Shown one piece after another: positions 42,833 through 51,050 of a stretch of 64,000 nucleotides of DNA (its first letter is position 1; each line of letters starts with the position of its first letter). Origin of the DNA: Streptomyces sp. LBL (lineage in GTDB: Bacteria; Actinomycetota; Actinomycetes; Streptomycetales; Streptomycetaceae); the NCBI RefSeq assembly GCF_029893585.1, contig NZ_JARXYX010000006.1, positions 124,001 through 188,000 of the forward strand, written 5' to 3'. The notes below the pieces were generated by a model, which was given only the letters and a program-made list of their open reading frames with translations, had not been told where the DNA came from and ran no database searches. Made by a program: the position numbers and the translations under genes.

Positions 42833-43090
42833 ATGGGGTTGCTGGAGGAACGGGAGGCCGCTGCCCGGGTGCGGGTCGACAGTCTTCAGGCAGAGGCGGA
42901 GCGCATCCTGACTGAACTCGGTGCGGTGGAAGCCGTGTTGGAACGTCGGGTGATCGCTCGGGCAGAGCTGGCCGAGGCCCTGGCCACGGGCGATGATGCC
43001 GGAGCCGGTCCCGTGGCTGAGGCGCAGGACCAGGTCCCGGTGACCGAAGAGGTCAAGAGCCCGGTAGCCGGGTCCGACGTTGTCCCTGCC
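42833..43090 (+). pseudogene. Remnant of a coiled-coil hypothetical protein
   Basis: The frame MGLLEEREAAARVRVDSLQA, continuing EAERILTELGAVEAVLERRVIARAELAEAL, resembles the N-terminus of a family of about 150-residue Streptomyces proteins. As I recall, these end in a small helix-turn-helix domain and often sit near transposases. After about residue 85 the frame becomes Arg/Ser-rich and non-protein-like until its stop at 43345, so the C-terminal domain appears lost to deletion or frameshift. The assignment is from memory of the family and is low confidence. Confidence 0.4.
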
Positions 43091-43119
43091 GAGAATCTCG
43101 TCCGTGCAGGTCAGGCCGC

Positions 43120-43356
43120 ATGCTGGTACTCGTGGGGGGTGCCGCCGAGGCGGTCGCGTCGTCGTACGTCGAGGTGGGCGACGGCGTCCGGGTCGGTGAT
43201 CGGAGGTGGCAGGGGGTGCAGCGGGCGGGCGTCTGCGATGCCTTCCGCCTGCTGTCCGGGCACGGATCGCTCGCCCCCAAAGAGGTGCGCAAGCTGGTGG
43301 AGTATGCCCTGCACGGCCTGCTCGTCCCGGCTCCCACCACGGTAGTCAAGCCGTAG
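43120..43356 (+). CDS. Unassigned short frame
   Basis: 78 codons: MLVLVGGAAEAVASSYVEVG at the start, then DGVRVGDRRWQG, APKEVRKLVEYALHGLL. The amino-acid mix is reasonable for a protein, and no ribosome site is clear. I do not recognise it. It overlaps the tail of the remnant before it in another frame and could be a fragment of a lost gene or chance. Confidence 0.25.
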   Translation: MLVLVGGAAEAVASSYVEVGDGVRVGDRRWQGVQRAGVCDAFRLLSGHGSLAPKEVRKLVEYALHGLLVPAPTTVVKP

Positions 43357-43651
43357 GGTGCGTCCGGCACCGCCTCCGGGAGCCGCCTCAAACCCTGTGG
43401 AGCCGCAGCCTGCCTCGTGACCCCGGATGCGGTTCACCACCTCACGCCGCCCTGCCCGTCAACCCGTCAGCGGCCGCTGTGTCATCGCGCCGCACCGGCA
43501 GTCGCACCACCGGCAGCGGAACCACCGACTGGCTCCGATCATTTTGTGCGACAAGGTCGAGAATTCCCGGTATCGTCCCAGCCGTCGGGAATGATCAGCT
43601 CGTTGGGCGTCCTGCACGTCCAGTCCGAGTAGGTGATTCGAGGGAGTGGAT

Positions 43652-43864
43652 ATGGCGGAGCGGCAGTCCGGCACCGTGAAGTGGTTCGACGACGAGAAGG
43701 GGTTCGGCTTCATCACCCCCGAGGCCGGTCCGGACCTCTTCGTGCACTTCAGAGCGATCGGGGGGAACGGTTTCAAGAGTCTCAAGGAAGGTCAGAAGGT
43801 GTCCTTCATCGCGGTGCAGGGCCAGAAGGGTATGCAGGCGGACGAGGTCATCCCGGAGGCCTGA
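43652..43864 (+). CDS. Cold-shock-domain protein
   Basis: 70 residues. RNP1-like [15 protein letters not shown] and RNP2-like DLFVHFRAI mark the CSD, followed by [23 protein letters not shown]. It is a single-stranded RNA/DNA chaperone of the CspA family; Streptomyces carry many paralogues. The ATG at 43652 has GAGGGAG 8 nt upstream. The RNP2 motif (DLFVHF) and the KSLKEGQKV stretch differ a little from the commonest actinobacterial CspA, consistent with an accessory copy. Confidence 0.95.
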   Translation: MAERQSGTVKWFDDEKGFGFITPEAGPDLFVHFRAIGGNGFKSLKEGQKVSFIAVQGQKGMQADEVIPEA

Positions 43865-44106
43865 GCCCCTGATCAGGGAAGCGTCTGCTGGAGGGACGGA
43901 GCTGAGTCGGTGGCCGGCCCGCGCGGCGGCAGACGATGCTGCCGCGGGGGTCAAACGTTGCGGGTAGAACCAACTGGTCGTCAAACGCTCCTGGCAAACG
44001 GCCAAGTTCTCCTGTCCGAGGTCAGCCACGCCCAGGGCAGCCGGTAGCCCTCACGGTCGTCGGGACCGGCTCACCGGACAGGGCGCCGGGCTCCCGCGTC
44101 ATCAGG

Positions 44107-44291
44107 GAAGCCGAGATGGACCGGCTCGTCGGAGCGGTGAACGCGGTGACGAGGCCCAGAGACGTCCTGCTGACCGTGGTCGGAGTGTCCGGAGCGGGCA
44201 AGACCACCCTGGTGAAGGCGGTCGCGTCCCGCTTGGGCAAGATCCGTTTGAAGACGGACCCCAGCTCCCCGGCGCCTGGGCGTGTCGGCGG
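44107..44291 (+). pseudogene. Fragment of a P-loop NTPase
   Basis: The frame reads EAEMDRLVGAVNAVTRPRDV, then LLTVVGVSGAGKTTLVKAVASRLG, a clear Walker A loop with its leading strand, as in STAND/AAA-type NTPases. The protein breaks off before any Walker B, and the frame then runs antisense through the tetR gene. It is therefore a truncated 5' piece, cut by the insertion or rearrangement that brought in the tetR-GH3-MFS cluster. The start of the original gene is unclear (an ATG lies at 44116). Confidence 0.55.
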
Positions 44292-44951
44292 CTATGCGGT
44301 GTCGCTTGTCGTGGGGGTGGTGTCCCATTGCGCGTGCAGGCCGGAGACGAAGGTGGTGAATTCGCCGACCATGTCGAAGCCGCCGGGGTCGAGCAGCCAT
44401 TGCTGCTGGAGTCCGTCGAGGACGGCGACGGTCAGGTGGACGAGGGAGGCGACGGGTGCGGCGGGGTGAATCTCGCCGCGGTCCTGGCCGTCCCGAATGG
44501 CGTCGGTCAGCCAACTCCGGGTGCTGGTGTAGTGGTCGCGTAGCCAGGCATGGGCGGGATGGCCGGGCTCGGTGGCCTCGGCGGAGAGCTGTACGAACAG
44601 CCCGACGAGTTCGGGCCGGTTGGAGTTGCGCGCCACCAGGCCGGTGAGGGCGTCGAAGGCCGCCCAGCCGAGCGGCGCGCGGTCGTCGGGACCCGACAGG
44701 AACTGGCTGTCCTCGGTTTCACGGTGTTCCAGCACCGCCGCGAGGAGGGCGGCTTTGTTGGGGAAGTGGTGCAGCAGCCCGGACTGGGACAGCTCGGACT
44801 TCTCGGCGACCAGGGCGATGCTGGTTCCGCGGTAGCCCGCGGTGGAGAAGAGCTCGACGGCGGCCCGGACCGCCTTGGCACGGGATTCGGCACCTGCCGC
44901 CTCCACCCTGGACCTCGCACGAGGGGTGCGGTAGCGGGGTGGGAAAGACAT
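44292..44951 (-). CDS. TetR-family transcriptional regulator
   Basis: 219 residues. The N-terminal HTH is AVRAAVELFSTAGYRGTSIA followed by LVAEKSELSQSGLLHHFPNKAALLAAVLEHRE. The C-terminal all-helical ligand domain includes LVGLFVQLSAEATEPGHPAH and HLTVAVLDGLQQQWLLDP. The ATG at 44951 has AGGAG upstream. It is the third gene after MFS and GH3 on the same strand, so it is probably a local repressor acting at the palindrome upstream of the MFS gene, released by a glycoside or aglycone. Confidence 0.93.
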   Translation of the reverse strand: MSFPPRYRTPRARSRVEAAGAESRAKAVRAAVELFSTAGYRGTSIALVAEKSELSQSGLLHHFPNKAALLAAVLEHRETEDSQFLSGPDDRAPLGWAAFDALTGLVARNSNRPELVGLFVQLSAEATEPGHPAHAWLRDHYTSTRSWLTDAIRDGQDRGEIHPAAPVASLVHLTVAVLDGLQQQWLLDPGGFDMVGEFTTFVSGLHAQWDTTPTTSDTA

Positions 44952-44988
44952 GTGCGGTGCTCCTCAATGCCAGGCGGTCCGGATCCGG

Positions 44989-47424
44989 TCAGCGGGGTTC
45001 GTGCATGGCCAGGGTAGTTCGGATGTCGCCGAGACCTCGCGCGATCACTACTTCGCTGCCCTCCAGGGGCCGCCAGGTCTGCGCGCCAGTGTCCCAACTC
45101 CGCTGGGTGCGGGCGTCGCAGGTGACCTCGATGGTGGCCGTCTCACCCGGGAGGACCCTCGCCCCCGCCCAGCCGATGAGCCGGATCGGCTCGGCCGGGT
45201 CGGCGGGTCGCAGGTACACCTGCACGACCTCCCGGGAGGCATGGGAACCGATGTTGGTGACCTGCGCCCGCACACTCCGCACGGTGCCGCCCTGGACGTC
45301 CAGGGCGGCGTGTTCGTAACGCCAGGCGCCGTAGCCGAGCCCGTGGCCGAACCAGAACAGTGGCCGGGGACCCTGATCCGCGGCCCACCCGCGGTAGCCG
45401 AAAGCGGGGCCTTCGGCGTAGGCGAGTGCGCCGTGGGTGGGGGTGGTGCCCCAGACTGGTCCGTCGCCGTCCCGGGCCGGGAAGGTGGTGACCAGCCGAC
45501 CGGCCGGTTCGATCTCGCCGAGCAGAGCGGCAGCGACCGCGTCACCGGCTTCCTGGCCCGGCAGTCCGGCCCACAGCACCGCGTCGACCCGGTCGAGCCA
45601 GGGCATGAGTACCGGGGTCGCCGCGTTGATCACGACCACGGTGCGCTTCGCCGCCGCGGCGACCGAAACGACCATGGCGTCCTGCTCGCCGGGCAGCGCG
45701 AGTGTCGTCTTGTCGAGTCCTTCGGTTTCCTGTTCGTCGGTCAGACCGACGACCACGACCGCCAGATCGGCGCCCGCGGCGGCGCGCGCCGCCGCGCCGA
45801 TCGCCGCGGCCGGCGAGGGCGAGGCCGGGCGGGCGATCAGGCCGCATCGGCTGTGTTCCGTCAGCCGGGGGCGGGTGGCCGTGAGGAGTGCACCGGGTTC
45901 GAGGTCGAGGTTCGTGGTCCAGGACGGTGGGTTGAGGACGCCTGCCGAGAACGCGGCGGCACCGTCCTGGGAGACGGTGTACCGCTCGGCGCCGATTCGT
46001 ACGGTCCATTCGCCCAGGCCGGTCACGCCGACCTGCATGCGGGCCGGCGCGTCCATGCCGATGCGGGCCGTCAGTTCGATGGTGTCCGCGCTGTCGAGCC
46101 AACTGCCGCGACCGGTGACGAGTTCGGTCACTTCGACGTGCCGGGAGTCCACCACCTCACCGAAGGCGTCGCGGGCGGTGACCCGCATGCCGGGCCGTCC
46201 GGTCTCCGGGTCGCGCAGCAGATCGGGGACCGGCACCGGGCGGTGCCGGACCTCCACTCCGTCGATCACGGACACCCGGCCCGGGCCGAGCGCGGCGGTC
46301 AGTCCGTCGGCGACGGGCACCACGTGGGGCGGGCGCAGCTTTGCCGAGCCGCCGCCCTGGGCGATGGTCTCGATGGCATGGCGCCCGATCACGACCACGC
46401 TTGAGACGTCGGGTGAGAGAGGCAGCGCGGCGTCGCGGTTGGTCAGCACCGCCATGCCGCCCGCGGCGAGCCGCCGCAACTGTTCCCGGCGGACGGGGCT
46501 GTCGGGTGCCGGCAGCACGCGAGACGAGTCGGCGCAGGGGGCCGGGAGTTGGCCCACCCTGGCCGCGAGTCGCAGAAGTCGCCGGAGGTGCTCGTCGACG
46601 GAGCTCTCCTCGACCTCGCCGGCGCGTACGGCGGCCACCAGGTGGTGTTCCCAGGGGCCACCGGGGCCGGGCATCACCAGATCCAGGCCCCCGTTGGCGC
46701 TGGCCGCAGTCGACCGGGTGGCGTACCAGTCGGACATCACCACGCCATCGAAGCCCCACTCGCCCTTGAGGACGCCGTCGATGAGTTCGGCGTGCTCGGT
46801 GGAGGCCGTCCCGTTGACCCCGTTGTAGGCGGCCATGATCGACCATGCTCGGGCGTCGGTCACCACCATCTCGAACGGCAGCAGATAGACCTCGCGCAGC
46901 GTCCGCTCGTCGATGACCGCGTCGACCGTGGTCCGGTCGGTTTCGGACTCGTTGGCCAGGAAGTGCTTCGGAGTGGCGGCGACACCGTGCCGCTGGAGCC
47001 CGCGGACGACACCACTTGCCAGCGCACCGGTCAGCAGAGGGTCTTCGCTGAAGGTCTCGAAGAGCCGCCCGCCCAGGGGAGTGCGATGCAGATTGATCGT
47101 CGGGCCGAGCACAATGTGCGTGTCATGGTCGGCCGCCTCTTCCGCCAACAGTTCCCCGACCTGCTCGGCCACGTCCGCGTCCCAGTGCTGGGCCAGTACG
47201 GTGGCGTTGGGCAGCAGGCAGGACCTGCGGCCGCCGGTGAACTCCGGGCCCCGCACGCCGGTGGGGCCGTCCGACAGCCGCACCTCACCCAGGTCGATCG
47301 CGGGCTCGGCGTGCAGCGCGAACATCGCCGCTCCGGTCAGCAGGCGCACCTTCTGCTCGAGGTCGAGCACTTCGATCGCCTTCTCGATCCGGCCCGCCGG
47401 GTGGTCGAGTTCGTCAACGGTCAT
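44989..47424 (-). CDS. Glycoside hydrolase family 3 beta-glucosidase-type enzyme
   Basis: 811 residues without a signal peptide, so intracellular. The (alpha/beta)8 domain shows LSDGPTGVRG, GVAATPKHFLANESETDR, WSIMAAYNGVNG and the nucleophile Asp232 in GVVMSDWYATRST. The second domain includes a PA14-like insertion (about 400-560) and VVVGLTDEQETEGLDKTTLALPG, which carries the likely acid/base Glu. A C-terminal fibronectin-III-like domain ends the protein. It hydrolyses beta-glucosides or related conjugates; the PA14 insert often shapes substrate choice. The ATG at 47424 follows GAAGGAC. It is 32 bp downstream of the MFS gene. Confidence 0.93.
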   Translation of the reverse strand: MTVDELDHPAGRIEKAIEVLDLEQKVRLLTGAAMFALHAEPAIDLGEVRLSDGPTGVRGPEFTGGRRSCLLPNATVLAQHWDADVAEQVGELLAEEAADHDTHIVLGPTINLHRTPLGGRLFETFSEDPLLTGALASGVVRGLQRHGVAATPKHFLANESETDRTTVDAVIDERTLREVYLLPFEMVVTDARAWSIMAAYNGVNGTASTEHAELIDGVLKGEWGFDGVVMSDWYATRSTAASANGGLDLVMPGPGGPWEHHLVAAVRAGEVEESSVDEHLRRLLRLAARVGQLPAPCADSSRVLPAPDSPVRREQLRRLAAGGMAVLTNRDAALPLSPDVSSVVVIGRHAIETIAQGGGSAKLRPPHVVPVADGLTAALGPGRVSVIDGVEVRHRPVPVPDLLRDPETGRPGMRVTARDAFGEVVDSRHVEVTELVTGRGSWLDSADTIELTARIGMDAPARMQVGVTGLGEWTVRIGAERYTVSQDGAAAFSAGVLNPPSWTTNLDLEPGALLTATRPRLTEHSRCGLIARPASPSPAAAIGAAARAAAGADLAVVVVGLTDEQETEGLDKTTLALPGEQDAMVVSVAAAAKRTVVVINAATPVLMPWLDRVDAVLWAGLPGQEAGDAVAAALLGEIEPAGRLVTTFPARDGDGPVWGTTPTHGALAYAEGPAFGYRGWAADQGPRPLFWFGHGLGYGAWRYEHAALDVQGGTVRSVRAQVTNIGSHASREVVQVYLRPADPAEPIRLIGWAGARVLPGETATIEVTCDARTQRSWDTGAQTWRPLEGSEVVIARGLGDIRTTLAMHEPR

Positions 47425-47456
47425 GATGTCCTTCTCAGTTCGACCGGGTCGGGGGC

Positions 47457-48734
47457 TCAACGGACCTTCTTCACCGGGACGATGACCAGCGCACCCGCCA
47501 CAGACACCACGGCCGCGGTCCCGAGCAACAACCCGTAGCTGTGACTGCCGCCCAGTCCGACCAGCACCGCGCCCAGGGCCGGTGCGATCGACTGCGGGGC
47601 GGCGTTGGCGATGTTGAACACCCCGAGGTCCTTCGCCGCGTTGTCGGGGTCGGGCAGTACATCGATCACCAGCGCCAGGTCCACGCCCATGTAGATGCCG
47701 TACCCAAGTCCGAGAACGATTTCGGCCACATAGAACATCCCGACAGTGTCGGCCTGGCTCAGCAGGATCAGGCCGAGCCCGAAGATCAGCGTCGCCGTGA
47801 ACACGAACACCTTGCGGCGCTGCAGCCGGTCGGAGAGCAGCCCGGTGCTCTGCGCGGCGATGACCAGAGTGATCGTGTAGACAAGAACGCCGGTGGCCAT
47901 CACCGCCGTCGCCCGGCCGAGCGACAACGAGAACTGGTGCTGCAGGTAGAGCAGCCGGAACGTGGTGAACAGGTACGACGCCGTGACCAGGAGGAACCGC
48001 GACGCCCAGACCAGGGCGAAGTCCGGGTACTTGCGGGGATTCACCCAGAACGTCTGCAGCAGCGTTCTGAGCCCGCCCCCGCTCGGCGGGCGCTGCAGCA
48101 GCGGACGGTCCGGCAGGACCACCGCGAACAGCAGCATCAGTCCCACCGCCACCAGACCGGGGACCAGGAACAGCACCAGCAGGTCCCCGCTGAAGTACTT
48201 GCCGGCGTAGGCGGCACCCAGAATCGCGCAGTTCTGCACCACGCCCAGCAGCCCGGCGACCTTCCCGCGCTGGAAAGTGGGCACCTGATCCGCCACCGTC
48301 GCCACGTGGGCGGCCAGCGCCGCATTCGCCGACGCCTGTCCGAAGAACCACGCCACCACGAGCACCGCCAGACTCTGCGTTGTCGCGATGACCAGGAGGC
48401 ACAGCGCCAGGCCGAGGGCGCCCGCCACCAGCCACGGCCGACGCCGCCCGAACCGGCCGGTCGTGCGGTCGCTGATCCGTCCGAAGACCGGATTCGCGAC
48501 GAACGCCGCCACCGCGCCCACGGTGGCCACCAGCCCCAGCGCCGCCACCTCATGCCCCGGCGCCACGTCCTGCACCTTGATCGCCAAGCCGACGAACACC
48601 GGAGCCGCCAGGGCGAGGAACAGCCCCAGCTGAGCCAAGGCCATGGTCGTCACCAGACATGTGCCCGCCGGGCGTACCGGAGGGCTCGTCATCTTCGAGA
48701 CGTCCGCCTCGACCCCTGATCCCACCACAGCCAT
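47457..48734 (-). CDS. MFS transporter (sugar/glycoside-cation symporter-like)
   Basis: 425 residues with about 12 hydrophobic segments. MFS loop motifs are visible: GRISDRTTGRFGRRRPWLVAG (loop 2-3, typical of the GPH-like sugar:cation group) and LLSDRLQRRKVFVF (loop 8-9). The ATG at 48734 follows GAGGAGG. It is first in a minus-strand cluster with GH3 and tetR and lies below a promoter with an overlapping palindrome. The likely job is uptake of the glucoside that the cytoplasmic GH3 enzyme splits. Confidence 0.92.
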   Translation of the reverse strand: MAVVGSGVEADVSKMTSPPVRPAGTCLVTTMALAQLGLFLALAAPVFVGLAIKVQDVAPGHEVAALGLVATVGAVAAFVANPVFGRISDRTTGRFGRRRPWLVAGALGLALCLLVIATTQSLAVLVVAWFFGQASANAALAAHVATVADQVPTFQRGKVAGLLGVVQNCAILGAAYAGKYFSGDLLVLFLVPGLVAVGLMLLFAVVLPDRPLLQRPPSGGGLRTLLQTFWVNPRKYPDFALVWASRFLLVTASYLFTTFRLLYLQHQFSLSLGRATAVMATGVLVYTITLVIAAQSTGLLSDRLQRRKVFVFTATLIFGLGLILLSQADTVGMFYVAEIVLGLGYGIYMGVDLALVIDVLPDPDNAAKDLGVFNIANAAPQSIAPALGAVLVGLGGSHSYGLLLGTAAVVSVAGALVIVPVKKVR

Positions 48735-48807
48735 AACAGCCTCCTCGTTGCGATCCGATCGCCGTCAGGCGCCTTGGTCGACATAGTGGCCGAGAACCGA
48801 CCATGCG

Positions 48808-48831
48808 TACAGACCGAGTACACGGTCTGTA
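48808..48831. promoter_or_regulatory. Palindromic operator upstream of MFS-GH3-tetR
   Basis: Perfect 9-bp arms TACAGACCG and CGGTCTGTA around AGTACA, 74 bp upstream of the MFS start and just downstream of a -10-like TATAAC on the minus strand. Its size and symmetry suit a TetR dimer or dimer pair. Confidence 0.75.
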
Positions 48832-48840
48832 TGTGGAATC

Positions 48841-48870
48841 GTTATATAAAGGTTTCGGAATGCACACCAA
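48841..48870 (-). promoter_or_regulatory. Candidate promoter of the MFS-GH3-tetR cluster
   Basis: Minus-strand -10 TATAAC (48846-48841) and a -35-like TTGGTG (48870-48865) spaced 18 bp, inside an AT-rich patch. The transcript would start within the palindromic operator. Confidence 0.5.
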
Positions 48871-49220
48871 TACGCCATTTGTGCTAGTTAAGGGCTTTAC
48901 CAGGTCGTGATGCGCAGCAGCATTCGCGTCCGCGTCGGCCTCGTGCGGTGGTCTCCCGGTACGGGCCCGCGGGAGCCGCCCGCACCGTGGGGGCAGACTC
49001 TTTCACCAGCCCCGGCGGGCAGGGCCTGGCGTCCGTACCGGCCTGGGCGTAGAGGGTCTGACAGTGCACCGGGGTTCACCCCGGTGATGAGGCGAATCCT
49101 GTACCTGCGACGCGGAGTGTCGCGGGGTCGTTCCGGCGGAGCCGGACCGCGCGTCAGGGTGACGGTTCGCTCTGGTGTTCCCGGTGGCGGCGCTTGTTCG
49201 GCCTGCCTAGTGTGCTGGTC

Positions 49221-50442
49221 ATGCAGCTCCGGTACTCATTTCGCGTGTACCCGGATGCCGGCCAGCGGAGGGCGTTGGCGAGGGCGTTCGGGTGCGCCCG
49301 TGTCGTGTTCAACGACGCGGTGCGTGCCCGTGAGGAGGCCAGAGCGGCCGAGCAGCCCTTCCCCACAGCCGCAGAGCTGTCGAAGAGGCTGATTACCGAG
49401 GCGAAGCAGACGGTGGAGCGGTCCTGGCTGGGCGAGGTGTCCGCAGTGGTGCTCCAGCAGTCCCTGCGCGACGCCGAGAGCGCGTACCGCAACTTCTTCG
49501 CCTCCCTCAAGGGCGCCCGCAAGGGCCCGAAAGTGGGCGCACCCCGGTTCAAGTCCCGCAAGGACACGCGGCAGTCGATCCGGTTCACCGCCAATGCCCG
49601 CTGGTCCATCACCGACAGTGGCCGGCTGAACCTGCCGAAGATTGGGGCGGTGAAGGTGAAGTGGTCTCGCACGCTGCCCACCACGCCCTCTTCCGTCACC
49701 GTCATCAAGGACGCGGCCGGCAGGTTCTTCGCCTCCTTCGTCATCGACACCGACCCCAATGCCGACGCGACCCGGATGCCCGACACCGACCTCACCATCG
49801 GCATCGACCTCGGCCTGACCCACTTCGCGGTCCTGTCCGACGGCACGAAGATCGACTCCCCGCGCTTCCTGCGGCGCGCGGAGAAGAAGCTGAAGAAGGC
49901 CCAGCAGGAGCTGTCCCGTAAACAGAAAGGTTCGAAGAACCGCGAGAAGGCCCGGCTGAAGGTCGCTCGCGCCCACGCCAAGGTCACCGACGCGCGCCGC
50001 GAGTTCCACCACCAGCTTTCCACCCAGCTGATCTGCGAGAACCAAGGGATCGCCGTGGAGGACCTGTCGGTGGCGGGACTGGCACGCACCAGGCTGGCCA
50101 AGTCCGTGCACGACGCCGGATGGTCCTCGTTCCTCGGCATGCTCCAGTACAAGGCGGCCCGGTACGGGCGCACCCTGGTGAAGATCGGCCGGTTCGAGCC
50201 GACCTCCCAGACCTGTTCCACCTGCGGAGTCAAGGACGGACCCAAACCCCTCAACGTCCGGGAATGGACCTGTACCGCCTGGCACCGTCCACGACCGGGA
50301 CCACAACGCCGCGATCAACGTCAAACGGGCCGCCGGACTGGCGGTATCAGCCTGCGGAGCGCCGGTAAGACCAGGAGTAATCCCGGCACAGCGCGAAGAA
50401 ACAGGAAGCCCCGGATTCCCGGCCGAACCACGTGCCGCGTAG
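49221..50442 (+). pseudogene. tnpB: tnpB (RNA-guided nuclease/transposon accessory protein), frameshifted near the 3' end
   Basis: The frame from ATG 49221 shows a TnpB N-terminus (MQLRYSFRVYPDAGQRRALA), RuvC-I IGIDLGLTHFAV, the bridge helices, RuvC-II IAVEDLSVAGLART and half of the zinc ribbon (CSTCGVKDGP, WTCTA). At 50280/50281 the sequence TGTACCGCCTGGCACC stands where TGTACCGCCTGCGGCACC is expected, a 2-nt deletion. The following zinc-ribbon Cys and the RuvC-III Asp (DRDHNAAINVKRAAGL) lie in another frame, which continues cleanly to a TAG at 50440. The unshifted frame runs on meaninglessly to 50975. The product should be nuclease-dead. Confidence 0.9.
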
Positions 50443-50502
50443 CGGCACAGCAACGATCGAGAAGGCCAGAATCCTCGGGCTTCAGCCCGAGGAGCAAGTC
50501 AA
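50443..50502 (+). ncRNA. Possible 3' end of the TnpB-associated reRNA (omega RNA)
   Basis: Right-end sequence of tnpB elements encodes the guide-RNA scaffold overlapping the end of tnpB. Here the terminal stem-loop (50473-50492) and the conserved-looking GGAG-CAAGTCAA tail are intact. The guide would begin about 50503 (TTCTGCCCGCGCTGTCAGCG), inside the flank that includes the end of the HxlR gene. It is inferred from known TnpB biology; no transcript evidence is available. Confidence 0.45.
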
Positions 50503-50516
50503 TTCTGCCCGCGCTG

Positions 50517-50918
50517 TCAGCGCGCCCCGCGCGTCACGTCGTAACGCTCCCGGGCCTCCAGCACCTCGTCCATCCGGCCCTCCATGAAGTGGATCAGGCT
50601 CAGCAGACGCTGGGCGACCTCGCGGCCGAGGGGGGTCAGTTCGTAGTCCACCCGGGGCGGGTTCGTGGGCTGCGCCTCGCGGTGGACCAGGCCGTCGCGC
50701 TCCAGCGCGTGCAACGTCTGGGACAGCATCTTCTCGCTCACGCCGTCGACCCGGCGGCGCAACTCGTTGAAGCGCAGCGAGCCCTCGTGCAGGGCGCCCA
50801 GGGTGAGCCCGCCCCAGCGCCCCGTGACGTGCTCCAGGGTGCCGCGCGAAGGACATGCCTTGGCGAACACGTCGAACGGGAGGTCCTGCGCCGCCGTGCG
50901 CTCCTGCGTGGTGTCCAT
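50517..50918 (-). CDS. HxlR-family transcriptional regulator
   Basis: 133 residues with the HxlR winged helix: CPSRGTLEHVTGRWGGLTLG, LRFNELRRRVDGVSEKMLSQ, TLHALERDGLVHREAQPTNPPRVDYELTPLGREV. Ser replaces the cysteine region of redox-type members: one Cys remains (CPSR). A perfect palindrome 42 bp upstream is the likely autoregulatory operator. No divergent target gene is present: the neighbours are the tnpB element and the end of the CAP gene. It may control a distant gene, or its target may have been lost. Confidence 0.93.
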   Translation of the reverse strand: MDTTQERTAAQDLPFDVFAKACPSRGTLEHVTGRWGGLTLGALHEGSLRFNELRRRVDGVSEKMLSQTLHALERDGLVHREAQPTNPPRVDYELTPLGREVAQRLLSLIHFMEGRMDEVLEARERYDVTRGAR

Positions 50919-50959
50919 GAGTCAAGCGTACGCGAACGCAGCGCTAACCGACAGATTGT

Positions 50960-50976
50960 ACTAACTAGGAGTTAGT
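50960..50976. promoter_or_regulatory. HxlR operator
   Basis: A perfect palindrome ACTAACT-AGG-AGTTAGT, overlapping a minus-strand -10-like TACAAT (50960-50955), 42 bp upstream of the HxlR gene. HxlR/MarR-type dimers bind sites of this type. Confidence 0.7.
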
Positions 50977-51050
50977 GCGTGCGGGACCGAGCCGTGGTCT
51001 GAACGGCGGCCGACGCCGGCCGGGCGCTCTCCAGTGTGCGAAGTCCTGCG

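Larger units (their letters stand above)
42731..43651. other. Gene-poor stretch with degraded coding remnants
   Basis: About 0.9 kb between mutM and the cold-shock gene with no convincing intact gene. It holds a truncated coiled-coil frame (42833-43090) and an unassigned short frame (43120-43356). The final 150 bp are AT-richer and probably contain the cold-shock promoter and leader. It looks like decayed accessory DNA. Confidence 0.6.
49050..50502 (+). mobile_element. IS200/IS605-group element carrying tnpB only, decayed
   Basis: It contains a frameshifted tnpB and no tnpA. Near the left side a perfect hairpin CACCGGGG-TTCA-CCCCGGTG (49067-49086) resembles the right-end hairpin CCTCGGGC-TTCA-GCCCGAGG (50473-50492) in size and loop. 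The right end probably falls near GTCAA (50498-50502), 15 bp before the end of the HxlR gene. The left boundary is an estimate. There are no terminal inverted repeats or target duplications, as usual for this group. Confidence 0.7.

Noticed and set aside
43111..43440. A minus-strand frame of 109 codons
   Set aside because: No ribosome site, no recognisable motif and a composition like other antisense frames.
47541..48719. A 392-codon plus-strand frame
   Set aside because: Antisense to the MFS gene, Arg/Gln/His-rich and without domain features.
49194..50975. A continuous 593-codon frame including tnpB and beyond
   Set aside because: After 50280 it is out of register with the tnpB protein and then antisense to the HxlR gene. 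It reflects a frameshift, not a fusion.
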